Assembly: GCF_012911605.1 (NCBI RefSeq)
Contig: NZ_JAAMPT010000209.1
Coordinates: 248,001 to 312,000 of the forward strand
Direction: 5' to 3'
Source of the DNA: Flavobacterium solisilvae
Lineage (GTDB): Bacteria; Bacteroidota; Bacteroidia; Flavobacteriales; Flavobacteriaceae
DNA: 64,000 nucleotides
A program made the position numbers and the translations under genes. Every line of letters starts with the position of its first letter. Position 1 is the first letter of the stretch. Below are positions 19,136 through 27,764 of the stretch, piece after piece. The notes under the pieces were generated by a model, which saw only the letters and a program-made list of their open reading frames with translations, was not told the DNA's origin and ran no database searches.

Positions 19136-19630
19136 ATGAAAAAATCGTTGTTTCTTTATTTATTTATCATCGCTGTTTTGATGAATGTTTTTACTTATAA
19201 ATATTTTTCTTCCAAAGGTTCAGATGAAGTAAATGTTTTAAAAGTTGAAAATAAAAAACTGAAAGACAGTACTTTGATTATGTTTAATAAATCAATTGAC
19301 GATGCCGCTTTTACTTTAGAACATAACGATAGAGCACAAAATTATTTGGAAGGTCAAGGAGAAATTGCCGCTTTTTCTGAAAAAGTAAAACAAGCATTAT
19401 TGGCTTACAATGATGATAAAGCTGGAAACAAATACATTGACCAAGAAAAAATTGGAGAGCAAAAATTTATTATCAATAAAATGAAAATTATAAACCATCG
19501 TTGGATTATTGCAGATTATAGCAATGGCGAACTTTGGGGTGAAGTTTTGATTAAATATTTTATAAACGAAGATCAAAGTATTTCGTTTGAAACTATTGAA
19601 AGTTATTTATATCCAAAACAACTTAATTAA
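19136..19630 (+). CDS. Membrane-anchored protein of unknown function
   Basis: A 164-residue protein with one N-terminal membrane anchor (about 4-22) and then a short coiled-coil-like stretch (VLKVENKKLKDS). The soluble domain has conserved-looking motifs (NDRAQNYLEGQGE, HRWIIADYSNGELWGE). I do not recognise a family. It lies between the metallo-hydrolase and a lipoprotein gene (4 and 11 nt gaps), so the three probably form an operon, with the product facing the periplasm. Confidence 0.65.
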   Translation: MKKSLFLYLFIIAVLMNVFTYKYFSSKGSDEVNVLKVENKKLKDSTLIMFNKSIDDAAFTLEHNDRAQNYLEGQGEIAAFSEKVKQALLAYNDDKAGNKYIDQEKIGEQKFIINKMKIINHRWIIADYSNGELWGEVLIKYFINEDQSISFETIESYLYPKQLN

Positions 19631-19641
19631 AAGTCAAGCAG

Positions 19642-20130
19642 ATGAAAAAAATAATTCCGTTTATAATCATTGCGTTATCGTTTACATCATGTAAACTAAC
19701 CGATGGAAAATCACCAGAAGAAGAAAGTGAACTTTTAGAAGCTTCGGTGAAAGATAGTACTACTGTTTCCGACAAAGACGAACATGGTTGCTTGGCTTCG
19801 GCTGGATATATTTGGTCAAAAGTCAATAAAGAATGTGTAAAAGGTTTCTCTGGAATTCAGTTAAATCCAATTGATTTACAGGATAATGAAGACGAAACCA
19901 AAAGTGCTTATGTACTTTTTAGCGAAGATGTAAATCAAGCCGAAATATTTTTACCAAATCAAGAAAACTCATTGGTTTTAACCCGAAAAGCTGAAGGTCA
20001 ACCTTGGATTTTAGGCGAATGGCAACTTATTCCATGGAAAGGTTATGTGCTGAAACAAGGCGATAAAAATCTTTTTTCTGGCGATGGCGAAATTGGTCAC
20101 AAAGTTTTGGGAAGTGATACGGAACAGTAG
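19642..20130 (+). CDS. Small lipoprotein with a Cys-pair motif
   Basis: A 162-residue protein with a lipoprotein signal (IIIALSFTSC, lipidated Cys17) and an acidic linker. The segment GCLASAGYIWSKVNKECVKG has two cysteines that may form a disulfide. The C-terminal half looks beta-rich. Function unknown. Last gene of the 18361-20130 unit, followed by an AT-only palindrome (20145-20162) before a convergent gene. Confidence 0.65.
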   Translation: MKKIIPFIIIALSFTSCKLTDGKSPEEESELLEASVKDSTTVSDKDEHGCLASAGYIWSKVNKECVKGFSGIQLNPIDLQDNEDETKSAYVLFSEDVNQAEIFLPNQENSLVLTRKAEGQPWILGEWQLIPWKGYVLKQGDKNLFSGDGEIGHKVLGSDTEQ

Positions 20131-20144
20131 ATATTAAATTTCAA

Positions 20145-20162
20145 ATATTAAATATTTAATAT
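20145..20162. repeat. 18-bp perfect AT-only palindrome
   Basis: ATATTAAATATTTAATAT is its own reverse complement, between convergent genes. It may help termination in both directions. A sister palindrome with the same words in another order is at 29215-29232. Confidence 0.5.
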
Positions 20163-20182
20163 CTGAAATCTTATATCTAATA

Positions 20183-20839
20183 TTAAGATTGCAACCAATT
20201 CTTAAAATCATAAAAATTTTGTGGTGCTACGCCGTGACCAACGGGATATTCCTTATAAGTAACATTTATTCCTAAATCTTCCAAAGCTGGAATTGATTTT
20301 CGTGCCCAATCAACTGGAATTACTTGATCAACCGTTCCGTGTGAAGCAAATATTTTTAGTTTTGAAACATTGTTATCTTTAAAATCATCAACTGCCATTT
20401 CAGTATTCAAATAACCGCTCATCGCAACAACACGTTGTACTTTTTCAGGATAAGATAAAGCAACGGCATAACTCAAAATGCAACCTTGACTGAAGCCAAT
20501 CAGCGTAACGCTTTCAGCGTCAATTAGATAATTGGCAACCAATTCATCAATAAATCCGGCAATAATATCTCTTGAAGCTCGAGCTTGACCAATATCTGAG
20601 AATTTATTTTCGTCTGCATCAAAATTGATAGCATACCAAGCATAACTTCCATACATCAAATCAAATGGAGCACGAGCTGAAATTACATAATATTCTTCGG
20701 GTAATTCTGAGGCGAATGAAAACAAATCTTCTTCATTGCTACCATATCCGTGAAGTAATAACAACAACGGATTTTTTCCCGAAGCGTCGGGATTTTTAAT
20801 TTTTGGTTCTCTAACCAAATGATGCAACGATAAATTCAT
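20183..20839 (-). CDS. Alpha/beta hydrolase (carboxylesterase/phospholipase family)
   Basis: This 218-residue protein has the oxyanion motif LLLHGYGSNEED, nucleophile Ser117 in GFSQGC, and probable acid and histidine in DQVIPV and VGHGVAP. This is the cytosolic YpfH/acyl-protein thioesterase-like esterase group. The substrate is uncertain. The start overlaps the stop of the upstream membrane-protein gene by 1 nt (TAATG), so the two are translationally coupled. Confidence 0.85.
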   Translation of the reverse strand: MNLSLHHLVREPKIKNPDASGKNPLLLLLHGYGSNEEDLFSFASELPEEYYVISARAPFDLMYGSYAWYAINFDADENKFSDIGQARASRDIIAGFIDELVANYLIDAESVTLIGFSQGCILSYAVALSYPEKVQRVVAMSGYLNTEMAVDDFKDNNVSKLKIFASHGTVDQVIPVDWARKSIPALEDLGINVTYKEYPVGHGVAPQNFYDFKNWLQS

Positions 20840-21162
20840 TATAAACTTTTAAATAGGTTTTGAAAAAATTTCCCAAGTAGCGGAATTTCCTTTTTTTGTC
20901 CTTGTAACGCGCCAAGAAATCCATAAATCCATAGGATAAAATAGAATAAATAAAATGCGCCAGAAACCATCCAACTATCGGCATAACCAACAAAATAGCC
21001 CAACAAGAAAAAAGAAAGAAAAATTCCTAAACCTTGTCTAATATGAAACGAACCAAAATCAGTTTTGTTTTCTTCTTGGTTCATAAAAATAGCAATTACA
21101 GCTCCAATTATGGTCATGTAAGCTACAATTGCGGTGTTTTTTCCTTTTTGAATATCGTTCAT
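20839..21162 (-). CDS. Small DUF4870-like membrane protein
   Basis: A 107-residue protein with about three membrane helices (13-28, 47-63, 66-85) and the motif FHIRQGLGIF, seen in DUF4870/Tic20-like proteins. Function unknown. It overlaps the downstream hydrolase gene by 1 nt. The family call is tentative. Confidence 0.65.
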   Translation of the reverse strand: MNDIQKGKNTAIVAYMTIIGAVIAIFMNQEENKTDFGSFHIRQGLGIFLSFFLLGYFVGYADSWMVSGAFYLFYFILWIYGFLGALQGQKKEIPLLGKFFQNLFKSL

Positions 21163-21216
21163 TTTTTTAATTGTATTTTGTATAAATGTATATTGTATAG
21201 TGTTGATTTTTTGATT

Positions 21217-21936
21217 TTATTTTAAACGTAACATACCATATTTTAGTATGCAATATATGGCGTAAAATCCATCTTTCCAATTTATCTTCTTTCCTTCTTC
21301 ATAGGTTCGACCATAATAGGATATTCCTACTTCATATATTCTTATTTGTTTTATTCTAGCTATTTTAGCAGTTACTTCTGGTTCAAAACCGAACCTGTTT
21401 TCTTTTAAATGTATTGATTGTAGCAATTTAGTGTCAAATAATTTATAACAAGTTTCCATATCAGTTAAGTTAAGATTTGTAAATAAATTTGACAAAAAAG
21501 TTAGAAATTTATTTCCGATTGTATGCCAAAAAAATAATACTCTATGTGGATTTCCACCCATAAATCTTGAACCATAAACTACATCGGCATAACCATCTAA
21601 AATGGGTTTTAATAGAATTTTGTATTCCTTAGGATTATATTCTAAATCGGCATCTTGAATAACGGTATAATTTCCTGTTGCTTTTTTAATACCTGTTTGT
21701 AATGCTTTACCTTTTCCACTATTTTTTGTGTGTTTTAAGAATATTACAGTCAATTCGGGGTTATCGTTGCAAAAAGTTTCTATTATCTGAGCAGTTTTGT
21801 CAGTGGAACAATCATCAACGATTATAATTTCTTTTGTGATATTTTTTGGCAATACGGTTTCTTTTATTTTATTGAGTATCAAATGAATTGTTTTCTCTTC
21901 ATTGAAAGCAGGTATTATTATAGATAATTTTTTCAT
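21217..21936 (-). CDS. Family 2 glycosyltransferase (dolichol/polyprenyl-phosphate type)
   Basis: This 239-residue protein starts SIIIPAFNEEKTI, with DDCSTDKT and DADLEYNP motifs of GT-A glycosyltransferases. It resembles the DPM1 branch, which transfers a sugar from a nucleotide to a polyprenyl phosphate. It overlaps the upstream membrane-protein gene by 4 nt (ATGA), so the pair probably work together: the polyprenyl-linked sugar could be used by the neighbouring membrane protein. Base composition is noticeably more AT-rich than flanking genes. Confidence 0.85.
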   Translation of the reverse strand: MKKLSIIIPAFNEEKTIHLILNKIKETVLPKNITKEIIIVDDCSTDKTAQIIETFCNDNPELTVIFLKHTKNSGKGKALQTGIKKATGNYTVIQDADLEYNPKEYKILLKPILDGYADVVYGSRFMGGNPHRVLFFWHTIGNKFLTFLSNLFTNLNLTDMETCYKLFDTKLLQSIHLKENRFGFEPEVTAKIARIKQIRIYEVGISYYGRTYEEGKKINWKDGFYAIYCILKYGMLRLK

Positions 21937-23189
21937 TTATGATTTTTTAAAATAAAAGGTTTCGTTTTTAGGTCAGTATAAAATTTTGCAAACAATATAA
22001 TGACAAACGGATAGAATACTATATGAAAACGATCTCCTTGTGAACATGATACACCAGAAATTGTTATAGTATAAAGAATATAACAACTTATAAAGAAAAG
22101 AAATTTATCTGTTTTATAAGATTTTAAAATATAAAAAATAGATAGAAAAAATCCTAGAACACTAAGAATTCTGTTTTGATATTTTGTAATAAAATTGACA
22201 GTTGTTTTTAGCTTTTCAAAATAATCTTTATGGTTTAAATTTTTCCAATAGAAGCAAGAGCTACTTGGTGTTTTCATATTTTCAAGTAAATTTGAAATAT
22301 ATGATTTTAAAAGATTAAATTTATTATCATTTAGTTGGCTTAAAAAATCTTTGGTTGCTATATTTCGTTGTTCAGGATAAGAAAATTGTTCTAAAAATTT
22401 AGCTCTATTATTGGTTTCCTGACTAAATATATCATTTGTTTTATAACACATAGCTTTACTTCCAAGATAGTTGTAATATGTAACACTATCGATATAGGTT
22501 AAAGTATAATTACCATAATCTTTTTTCATTTTTATATATTGAAAAGCTATTAAAAGCAGACTTAAATAAATAAAAACAATACTTCTGTTTTTGTAATTTT
22601 TTAGTATTGTTTTTCCAAAATAAAGAAACACTATAATCGCAAAAAATTTGATACTAGGTTTAATTAATATTGTAAACAGAAAAATGCTGATGCTGAGAGA
22701 CAAGAAAAGAAATGCCTTGTTTTTGTGATATTTCTTTAAAAAATAAAAAGAAACGATTATTAAAAATGTAAAAATGGTTTCGGTTAAAAGATTAAAAATA
22801 ATAAATATACTGCCGAGTATAGATAGATATGCAAGCGTAAAAAAAAATGCTTTTTTATTGGTTACATATTTTTTCAATAAAGTAAATAGTAATAATGAAG
22901 TTCCTATCCAAGACAGTACATTTAATATCAAACTAAATTTATATATCGTATAATCTGATGCATTAAAAAGATATGGAAAACCAGTTATAATAGCCATTCC
23001 AATTGGTCTGAAATAATGAGACTTAAAATGGTGATATAAATAATAAGCTGATTCTCTATAATTATCACAATCATTACAGATATTATTCTGGTTGTTTATT
23101 TGTATCAACTCATTAAGAAAAGTTAACCAAACAATACCTGTTAGAATTAAAATAATTTCGTACCTATATTTAAGAAGTTGCTTTTTCAA
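21933..23189 (-). CDS. Polytopic membrane protein, possible GT-C type transferase
   Basis: A 418-residue protein with about ten membrane helices and a large loop (about 215-300) containing several Cys. The layout fits GT-C transferases that take sugars from polyprenyl phosphate, and its coupling to the GT2 gene supports this, but no catalytic motif is certain. It is one of the most AT-rich genes in the window, suggesting lateral acquisition with its partner. Confidence 0.65.
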   Translation of the reverse strand: MKKQLLKYRYEIILILTGIVWLTFLNELIQINNQNNICNDCDNYRESAYYLYHHFKSHYFRPIGMAIITGFPYLFNASDYTIYKFSLILNVLSWIGTSLLLFTLLKKYVTNKKAFFFTLAYLSILGSIFIIFNLLTETIFTFLIIVSFYFLKKYHKNKAFLFLSLSISIFLFTILIKPSIKFFAIIVFLYFGKTILKNYKNRSIVFIYLSLLLIAFQYIKMKKDYGNYTLTYIDSVTYYNYLGSKAMCYKTNDIFSQETNNRAKFLEQFSYPEQRNIATKDFLSQLNDNKFNLLKSYISNLLENMKTPSSSCFYWKNLNHKDYFEKLKTTVNFITKYQNRILSVLGFFLSIFYILKSYKTDKFLFFISCYILYTITISGVSCSQGDRFHIVFYPFVIILFAKFYTDLKTKPFILKNHK

Positions 23190-23290
23190 TCTTTTATAAA
23201 CTTTAAAGTTTTATTAAAATTAGTTGAAGCCAATTTTTTCAATAATAACTCATATTTATTGATATATCTTTTAAGTTAGGTTTGAAATTT

Positions 23291-24547
23291 CTAGAAAAAA
23301 ATCGACAATTTTTGATTGTTATAAATTCCAATTGCTTTTCCTTTCATTTTGCATCCTAAAAATGCTGAATTTTTTGATTTTGAAAGGATATTTTCTTTGC
23401 TAAAAGTCCAATCATTATGGGTTGTAAAGAATGATAAATTGGCTTTTGAATTTTCTTCAATTGCTTGGTTTTCTATTCCAAAAATGGTTTTGGCAGAAGT
23501 TAATTTCTCAATTACTTTTTCCAATGGTAAAACGGTCAATAACGAACCAAAAGTACTCTCCAATCCGATAGTTCCGTTTTTAGCCAAATCAAATTCCATT
23601 TTTTTATGTTCAATATCCATCGGATTATGATCGGAAGTAATGCAGTCGATTGTATTGTCCAAAATTCCTTTTAGCAAAGCTTGTCGGTCGGTTTCGTTTC
23701 GCAACGGCGGAGTAACTTTGTATCGCGTGTCAAATTCTTCCAGTTTTTCATCGGTTAAAACCAAATGATGAACCGAAACACTGCAAGTCACATTCAAACC
23801 TTTGGCTTTTGCTTCTTTAATCAATTCTACTGATTTTGCTGTAGAAATCGTTGGAATATGAAGTTTTCCTCCAGTATATTCTAGTAAAAATAAGTTTCGG
23901 GCAACAATTAATTCTTCAGCTAAATTTGGAATTCCTTTCAGTCCTAATCGAGTGGAAACAATTCCTTCATTGGCAACGCCGTGACCTTTTATATTTTCAT
24001 CTTGCGAAAAAGCAATCACTAATCCGTCAAAATCCTGAACATATTGCAGTCCAATTTTTAGCAAATTAGCATTCGACAAACTTTTTCCATAATCGCCAAA
24101 AGCAATAGCTCCGGCATTTTTCATGTCAAAAAGCTCTGCTAAATCTTTTCCTTCACTATTTTTGGTCAAAGCACCAATCGGAAATAAATCGGTAGCCGAA
24201 TTTGTCGCTTTTTGTTTTACAAAATGAATTTGCGACTGATTGTCAATAATAGGAAAGGAGTTGGGTTGCAAAGCAATTCCGGTAAAACCGCTTTTTGCTG
24301 CTACGTTCAAACCGTTTGCAATCGTTTCTCTGTCTTCAAATCCAGGTTCGCCAAGTGAAACGCTGCTGTCAAACCAACCTTGTGATACGTGCAAACCATC
24401 AATATTTATTTCTTCCAAATGATTTTCATTAGGAAGCGATTTGCCTATTTTATTGATTATTCCGTTTTCAATAATTACGTCAACGGTTTGGTTGTGGAAT
24501 GAACTTTTTGGGTCAATAATTGTTGTGTTGCGAAGTAGTAGGTTCAT
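23291..24547 (-). CDS. Dihydroorotase-like protein lacking metal-binding histidines
   Basis: The start is set at MNLLLRNTTI (24547), because this ATG overlaps the upstream TGA as ATGA. The 418-residue protein has the amidohydrolase layout of class I dihydroorotase. Where active enzymes have D-x-H-x-H, it reads D60-S-S-V-S64, so both histidines are serine. A further metal histidine (usual H-V-S-T) is T233 in PTIST. Kept features are Asp152 (AFGDYG), His260-His261, PPLR and Asp306 (TSDHNP). It is probably catalytically dead and may be structural or regulatory. The translational coupling to the vWA membrane protein is notable. Confidence 0.82.
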   Translation of the reverse strand: MNLLLRNTTIIDPKSSFHNQTVDVIIENGIINKIGKSLPNENHLEEINIDGLHVSQGWFDSSVSLGEPGFEDRETIANGLNVAAKSGFTGIALQPNSFPIIDNQSQIHFVKQKATNSATDLFPIGALTKNSEGKDLAELFDMKNAGAIAFGDYGKSLSNANLLKIGLQYVQDFDGLVIAFSQDENIKGHGVANEGIVSTRLGLKGIPNLAEELIVARNLFLLEYTGGKLHIPTISTAKSVELIKEAKAKGLNVTCSVSVHHLVLTDEKLEEFDTRYKVTPPLRNETDRQALLKGILDNTIDCITSDHNPMDIEHKKMEFDLAKNGTIGLESTFGSLLTVLPLEKVIEKLTSAKTIFGIENQAIEENSKANLSFFTTHNDWTFSKENILSKSKNSAFLGCKMKGKAIGIYNNQKLSIFF

Positions 24548-26472
24548 TTTACAAATTTTTGGATTAGTAGTTCCAATGCTAAAAAGAGTAGTGTTAATAT
24601 CACAAACCATTTCCAGATTTGCGTGTCGGTTCTATCGGTTTGAATGGTGTTAAAAACCGTTTCTATGTTGTTTGTTTTTTCAAAATCGGCAGCAATATCT
24701 GTATTGATGTTGGCAAGATTTCCTTCGGTTCGAGTATAGTTAAAACTGATATTCTGAATTTCGTTTTGACCATTAAATATACCAAAATTCCCAGCCAATA
24801 ACGGATTGTCGTTAAACGTCATTTTGACTTTAGTGTTTAATAATTGTTGCACCGGAATGAAACTTTCGTCAGCATTTTTAATGGTTAGAATTTCATCTTT
24901 TGAAAGTAAAGCATCAACAATAAAAGGTTGATTTTCGCCAATAGTGATTGCGTTTACGCCTGTTTTTTGACTGTTTTGCGCCATGTTATAAAACGTTGGA
25001 ACAATCAATGGCGAATTTTGAAAATTGCTATTTTGCTTATTAATTGGCGCAGCAAAAACATAAACACTCGAAATCGGATTACTAACCGAAGTTAAAAATG
25101 CACTTTGGTCTTCATAACTCAAAACGGCAGGCGAATTACTGCTTAAACCAATCGACGTTTTAGTAGATGGATATTGGAAATTATCAATTTTCTTTTCAAA
25201 AACACTACTGAAAAGCGGATGATTGAAATTGATTTTGGTTACTTTCTTTTCATTGCCATTTGCCGAAGCATATTTCACAGCTCCAAATTGGCTTAAAAAG
25301 GAATTCATAGCTGAAATATTCAACTCTTGCGACGGAATGATAACCAAATTTCCGCCTTTGTTTACAAATGATTTTAAGGTAGTTTGTAAGGCTTGCGGAA
25401 TTTCTTTTAATTCGTTTAAAACGATAGCATCTTGTTTTTCCAACAAATTATAATCCAAATTGGCAATTGGATAATTTGTGAAATTAAATTCATCCGAAGT
25501 GTAAATTCGTGCCATGAAACCGCTTTTTTCAGCTTCGCCAATGCTAATTACATTGGTTTTACTTGGTTTTGAAATACTGAAAAAATAGGTGTTGTCATAT
25601 TCCAAACCTTTATCAGTAATGGAAACATAACCATGAAAATCTTCTTTTGGAATAGTGAAATTGATGGTTTTTTTGCTTTGTTCAAAATCCAAAAGAGTTT
25701 TGGCAGTTAACTTGTTTTTGTTGTACAACGCAATCGGAATGGCTTTGGAATTTTCTCCATTTGAAGTCAATTCAACGCTAATTTCATAGAAATTATCCAA
25801 ATTTTGAGCAATAAAAACGCTGTCGATTGAAATGTTGTTTTTTTGTTCGGCTTCCGGAATTACAAAGTAAACATTGTCTTCTTTTTTGAAACTTTTAGCT
25901 TCATTGCTGTTAATTCCAATTGCATCGGTAATGACAATGATATCTTTGTTGAAAGCCGATTTCCGCGCGTTTACCTTAGCAATTAAATTATCCAATCGAA
26001 AAGGTATTGCGCTGTATTTCAAGTCTTGCAAATCTTTTTGAATGGATTTAATATCGGTATTCCAAAAACTTTCTGAATTGGTAATTAACGAAAAATTCTG
26101 TGCTTCTGGTGTTTGTTCCAATAAATCTTGAACCGCACGTTTTAGCAATTCACCTTTTTTGCCTTTGGCTTGCATACTATAGGAATTATCCAAAATAATA
26201 TACATTTCGTTGGTCGATTTTTGGCTGTCTTTTCCTGGAAAAAAAGGTTGTGCAAATGCTAAAATTAAGAAAGTAAGCAAAAGCAAACGAGTAAAAAGCA
26301 ATAACCATTTTTTGATGGTAGAACTTTTTCGGGTTTGAATAGAAAGCTCTTTTAGAAATTGAACATTGGTAAAGTATTCCTTTTTAAATCGACGTAATTG
26401 AAACAAGTGAACCAAAATTGGAATAACCAACAGGAAAAGGAAATACAGAATTTCGGGATGTTTAAATTGCAT
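24544..26472 (-). CDS. BatA/vWA-domain membrane protein (aerotolerance-type N-terminus)
   Basis: This 642-residue protein opens with the BatA N-terminal domain (two helices at about 8-25 and 55-75, with the LFQLRRFKKEYFTNVQFL motif). A von Willebrand A-like region follows with the metal motif D95-N-S97-Y-S99. The middle and C-terminus are predicted to be outside the membrane, with a C-terminal anchor (WKWFVILTLLFLALELLIQ). Bat proteins are linked to aerotolerance in Bacteroides, but the function of this variant is unknown. Its stop overlaps the dihydroorotase-like start. Confidence 0.82.
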   Translation of the reverse strand: MQFKHPEILYFLFLLVIPILVHLFQLRRFKKEYFTNVQFLKELSIQTRKSSTIKKWLLLFTRLLLLTFLILAFAQPFFPGKDSQKSTNEMYIILDNSYSMQAKGKKGELLKRAVQDLLEQTPEAQNFSLITNSESFWNTDIKSIQKDLQDLKYSAIPFRLDNLIAKVNARKSAFNKDIIVITDAIGINSNEAKSFKKEDNVYFVIPEAEQKNNISIDSVFIAQNLDNFYEISVELTSNGENSKAIPIALYNKNKLTAKTLLDFEQSKKTINFTIPKEDFHGYVSITDKGLEYDNTYFFSISKPSKTNVISIGEAEKSGFMARIYTSDEFNFTNYPIANLDYNLLEKQDAIVLNELKEIPQALQTTLKSFVNKGGNLVIIPSQELNISAMNSFLSQFGAVKYASANGNEKKVTKINFNHPLFSSVFEKKIDNFQYPSTKTSIGLSSNSPAVLSYEDQSAFLTSVSNPISSVYVFAAPINKQNSNFQNSPLIVPTFYNMAQNSQKTGVNAITIGENQPFIVDALLSKDEILTIKNADESFIPVQQLLNTKVKMTFNDNPLLAGNFGIFNGQNEIQNISFNYTRTEGNLANINTDIAADFEKTNNIETVFNTIQTDRTDTQIWKWFVILTLLFLALELLIQKFVK

Positions 26473-26567
26473 TTGAATTTTCGATTTGTCAAAAATACTA
26501 TTTTTATCATTTTGAAAGATAGTTTCAATGTTTTAAATTTAAAAAAATATCCTAATCGTTTAAGGAT

Positions 26568-26575
26568 TACCTTTG
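26568..26575 (+). promoter_or_regulatory. -7 box for the lactonase gene
   Basis: TACCTTTG matches TAnnTTTG, 21 nt before the start. No -33 element is clear. Confidence 0.35.
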
Positions 26576-26596
26576 TTACTTGATAAAAAATAGAAA

Positions 26597-27703
26597 ATGA
26601 AAGCAGTTTTACATTATTTAGTCGTTTTTTTTGCCTTGCAAACCGTTCATGCTCAACAGAAAAACCTCAATTTGATTGTTGGAACATACACAAACTCATG
26701 TGAAAGTGACGGAATTTATGTGTATGATTTCAATACAGAAACAGCCGATTTTCAATTAAAATTTTCAACAAAAGGCGTTGTAAATCCAAGTTTTTTGACC
26801 ATTTCAAATGATAAAAAATACATTTATGCAACCAATGAAAGTGGAAATGACAGTAAAATTTCGGCATTTAATTATAATTCGGATAGTGGAATTTTAGAAT
26901 TTTTAAATACAAAAAGTTCCGAAGGAAATGATCCGTGTCATATTATTAATGATGATAAAAATGTTTTGGTTGCTAATTATAGTGGCGGAAGTATTGCTGT
27001 TTTCGGAAAAAATGAAGACGGAAGTTTATCCGATAAAAAGCAGGTTATTTTGCACAGTGGAAAAAGTATAAACACAGCACGCCAAGAGAAATCACACATT
27101 CATCAACTGCAATTTTCTCCAGACGGAAAGTATGTTTTTGCCACTGATTTAGGGGTTGATTTAATTTATATTTATCGATATTTCCCTAATCGTGAAGACG
27201 AAGTATTAGAACCTTTTCAAGTAAAAAAAGTAAAATCAGGAAGCGGACCAAGACATTTGACTTTCAGTAAAGATGGGAAAAACGTGTATTTAGTTCAGGA
27301 ATTGGATGGAACGTTAACGGTTTTTAAGTATCATAAAGAAAAACTTGAAGTAATTCAAGAAACAACCCTTGTTTCCAAGGATTTTAAAGGAGAAATTAGC
27401 ACAGCAGATATTCATTTTTCGCCCGATGAAAAGTTTTTATACGCTACAAATCGTGGTACAGCAAATACCATTTCTTGTTTTGAACGAAAGGAAGATGGAA
27501 CATTAAAATTAGTGCAAACGATAAAAACAGAAGGAAAAGGTCCAAGAAATTTTGCTATTGATCCAACGGGAAATTTCCTTTTAGTAGCACATCAATATAC
27601 CAATGAAATTGTAATTTTCAAACGCGATAAAAACAACGGAAAATTGACCGATACTAAAAAACGAATTGCACTTTGTTCGCCAGTTTGTTTAGTATTTGAC
27701 TAG
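26597..27703 (+). CDS. Secreted lactonase-family beta-propeller (6-phosphogluconolactonase-like)
   Basis: This 368-residue protein has a signal peptide (MKAVLHYLVVFFALQTVHAQ). Seven-bladed propeller repeats follow with recurring LYATN/YVFATD and GPRHLTFSKDGK motifs, typical of the YbhE/Pgl lactonase family. Cytosolic relatives hydrolyse 6-phosphogluconolactone; an exported one more likely acts on another sugar lactone or has a structural role. It stands alone between two minus-strand units. Confidence 0.85.
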   Translation: MKAVLHYLVVFFALQTVHAQQKNLNLIVGTYTNSCESDGIYVYDFNTETADFQLKFSTKGVVNPSFLTISNDKKYIYATNESGNDSKISAFNYNSDSGILEFLNTKSSEGNDPCHIINDDKNVLVANYSGGSIAVFGKNEDGSLSDKKQVILHSGKSINTARQEKSHIHQLQFSPDGKYVFATDLGVDLIYIYRYFPNREDEVLEPFQVKKVKSGSGPRHLTFSKDGKNVYLVQELDGTLTVFKYHKEKLEVIQETTLVSKDFKGEISTADIHFSPDEKFLYATNRGTANTISCFERKEDGTLKLVQTIKTEGKGPRNFAIDPTGNFLLVAHQYTNEIVIFKRDKNNGKLTDTKKRIALCSPVCLVFD

Positions 27704-27764
27704 AAAATTACGAGTTTAAGTTAAGTATGAATACATCTTAATTCCTCAACGGTTTAGAAAAAAA

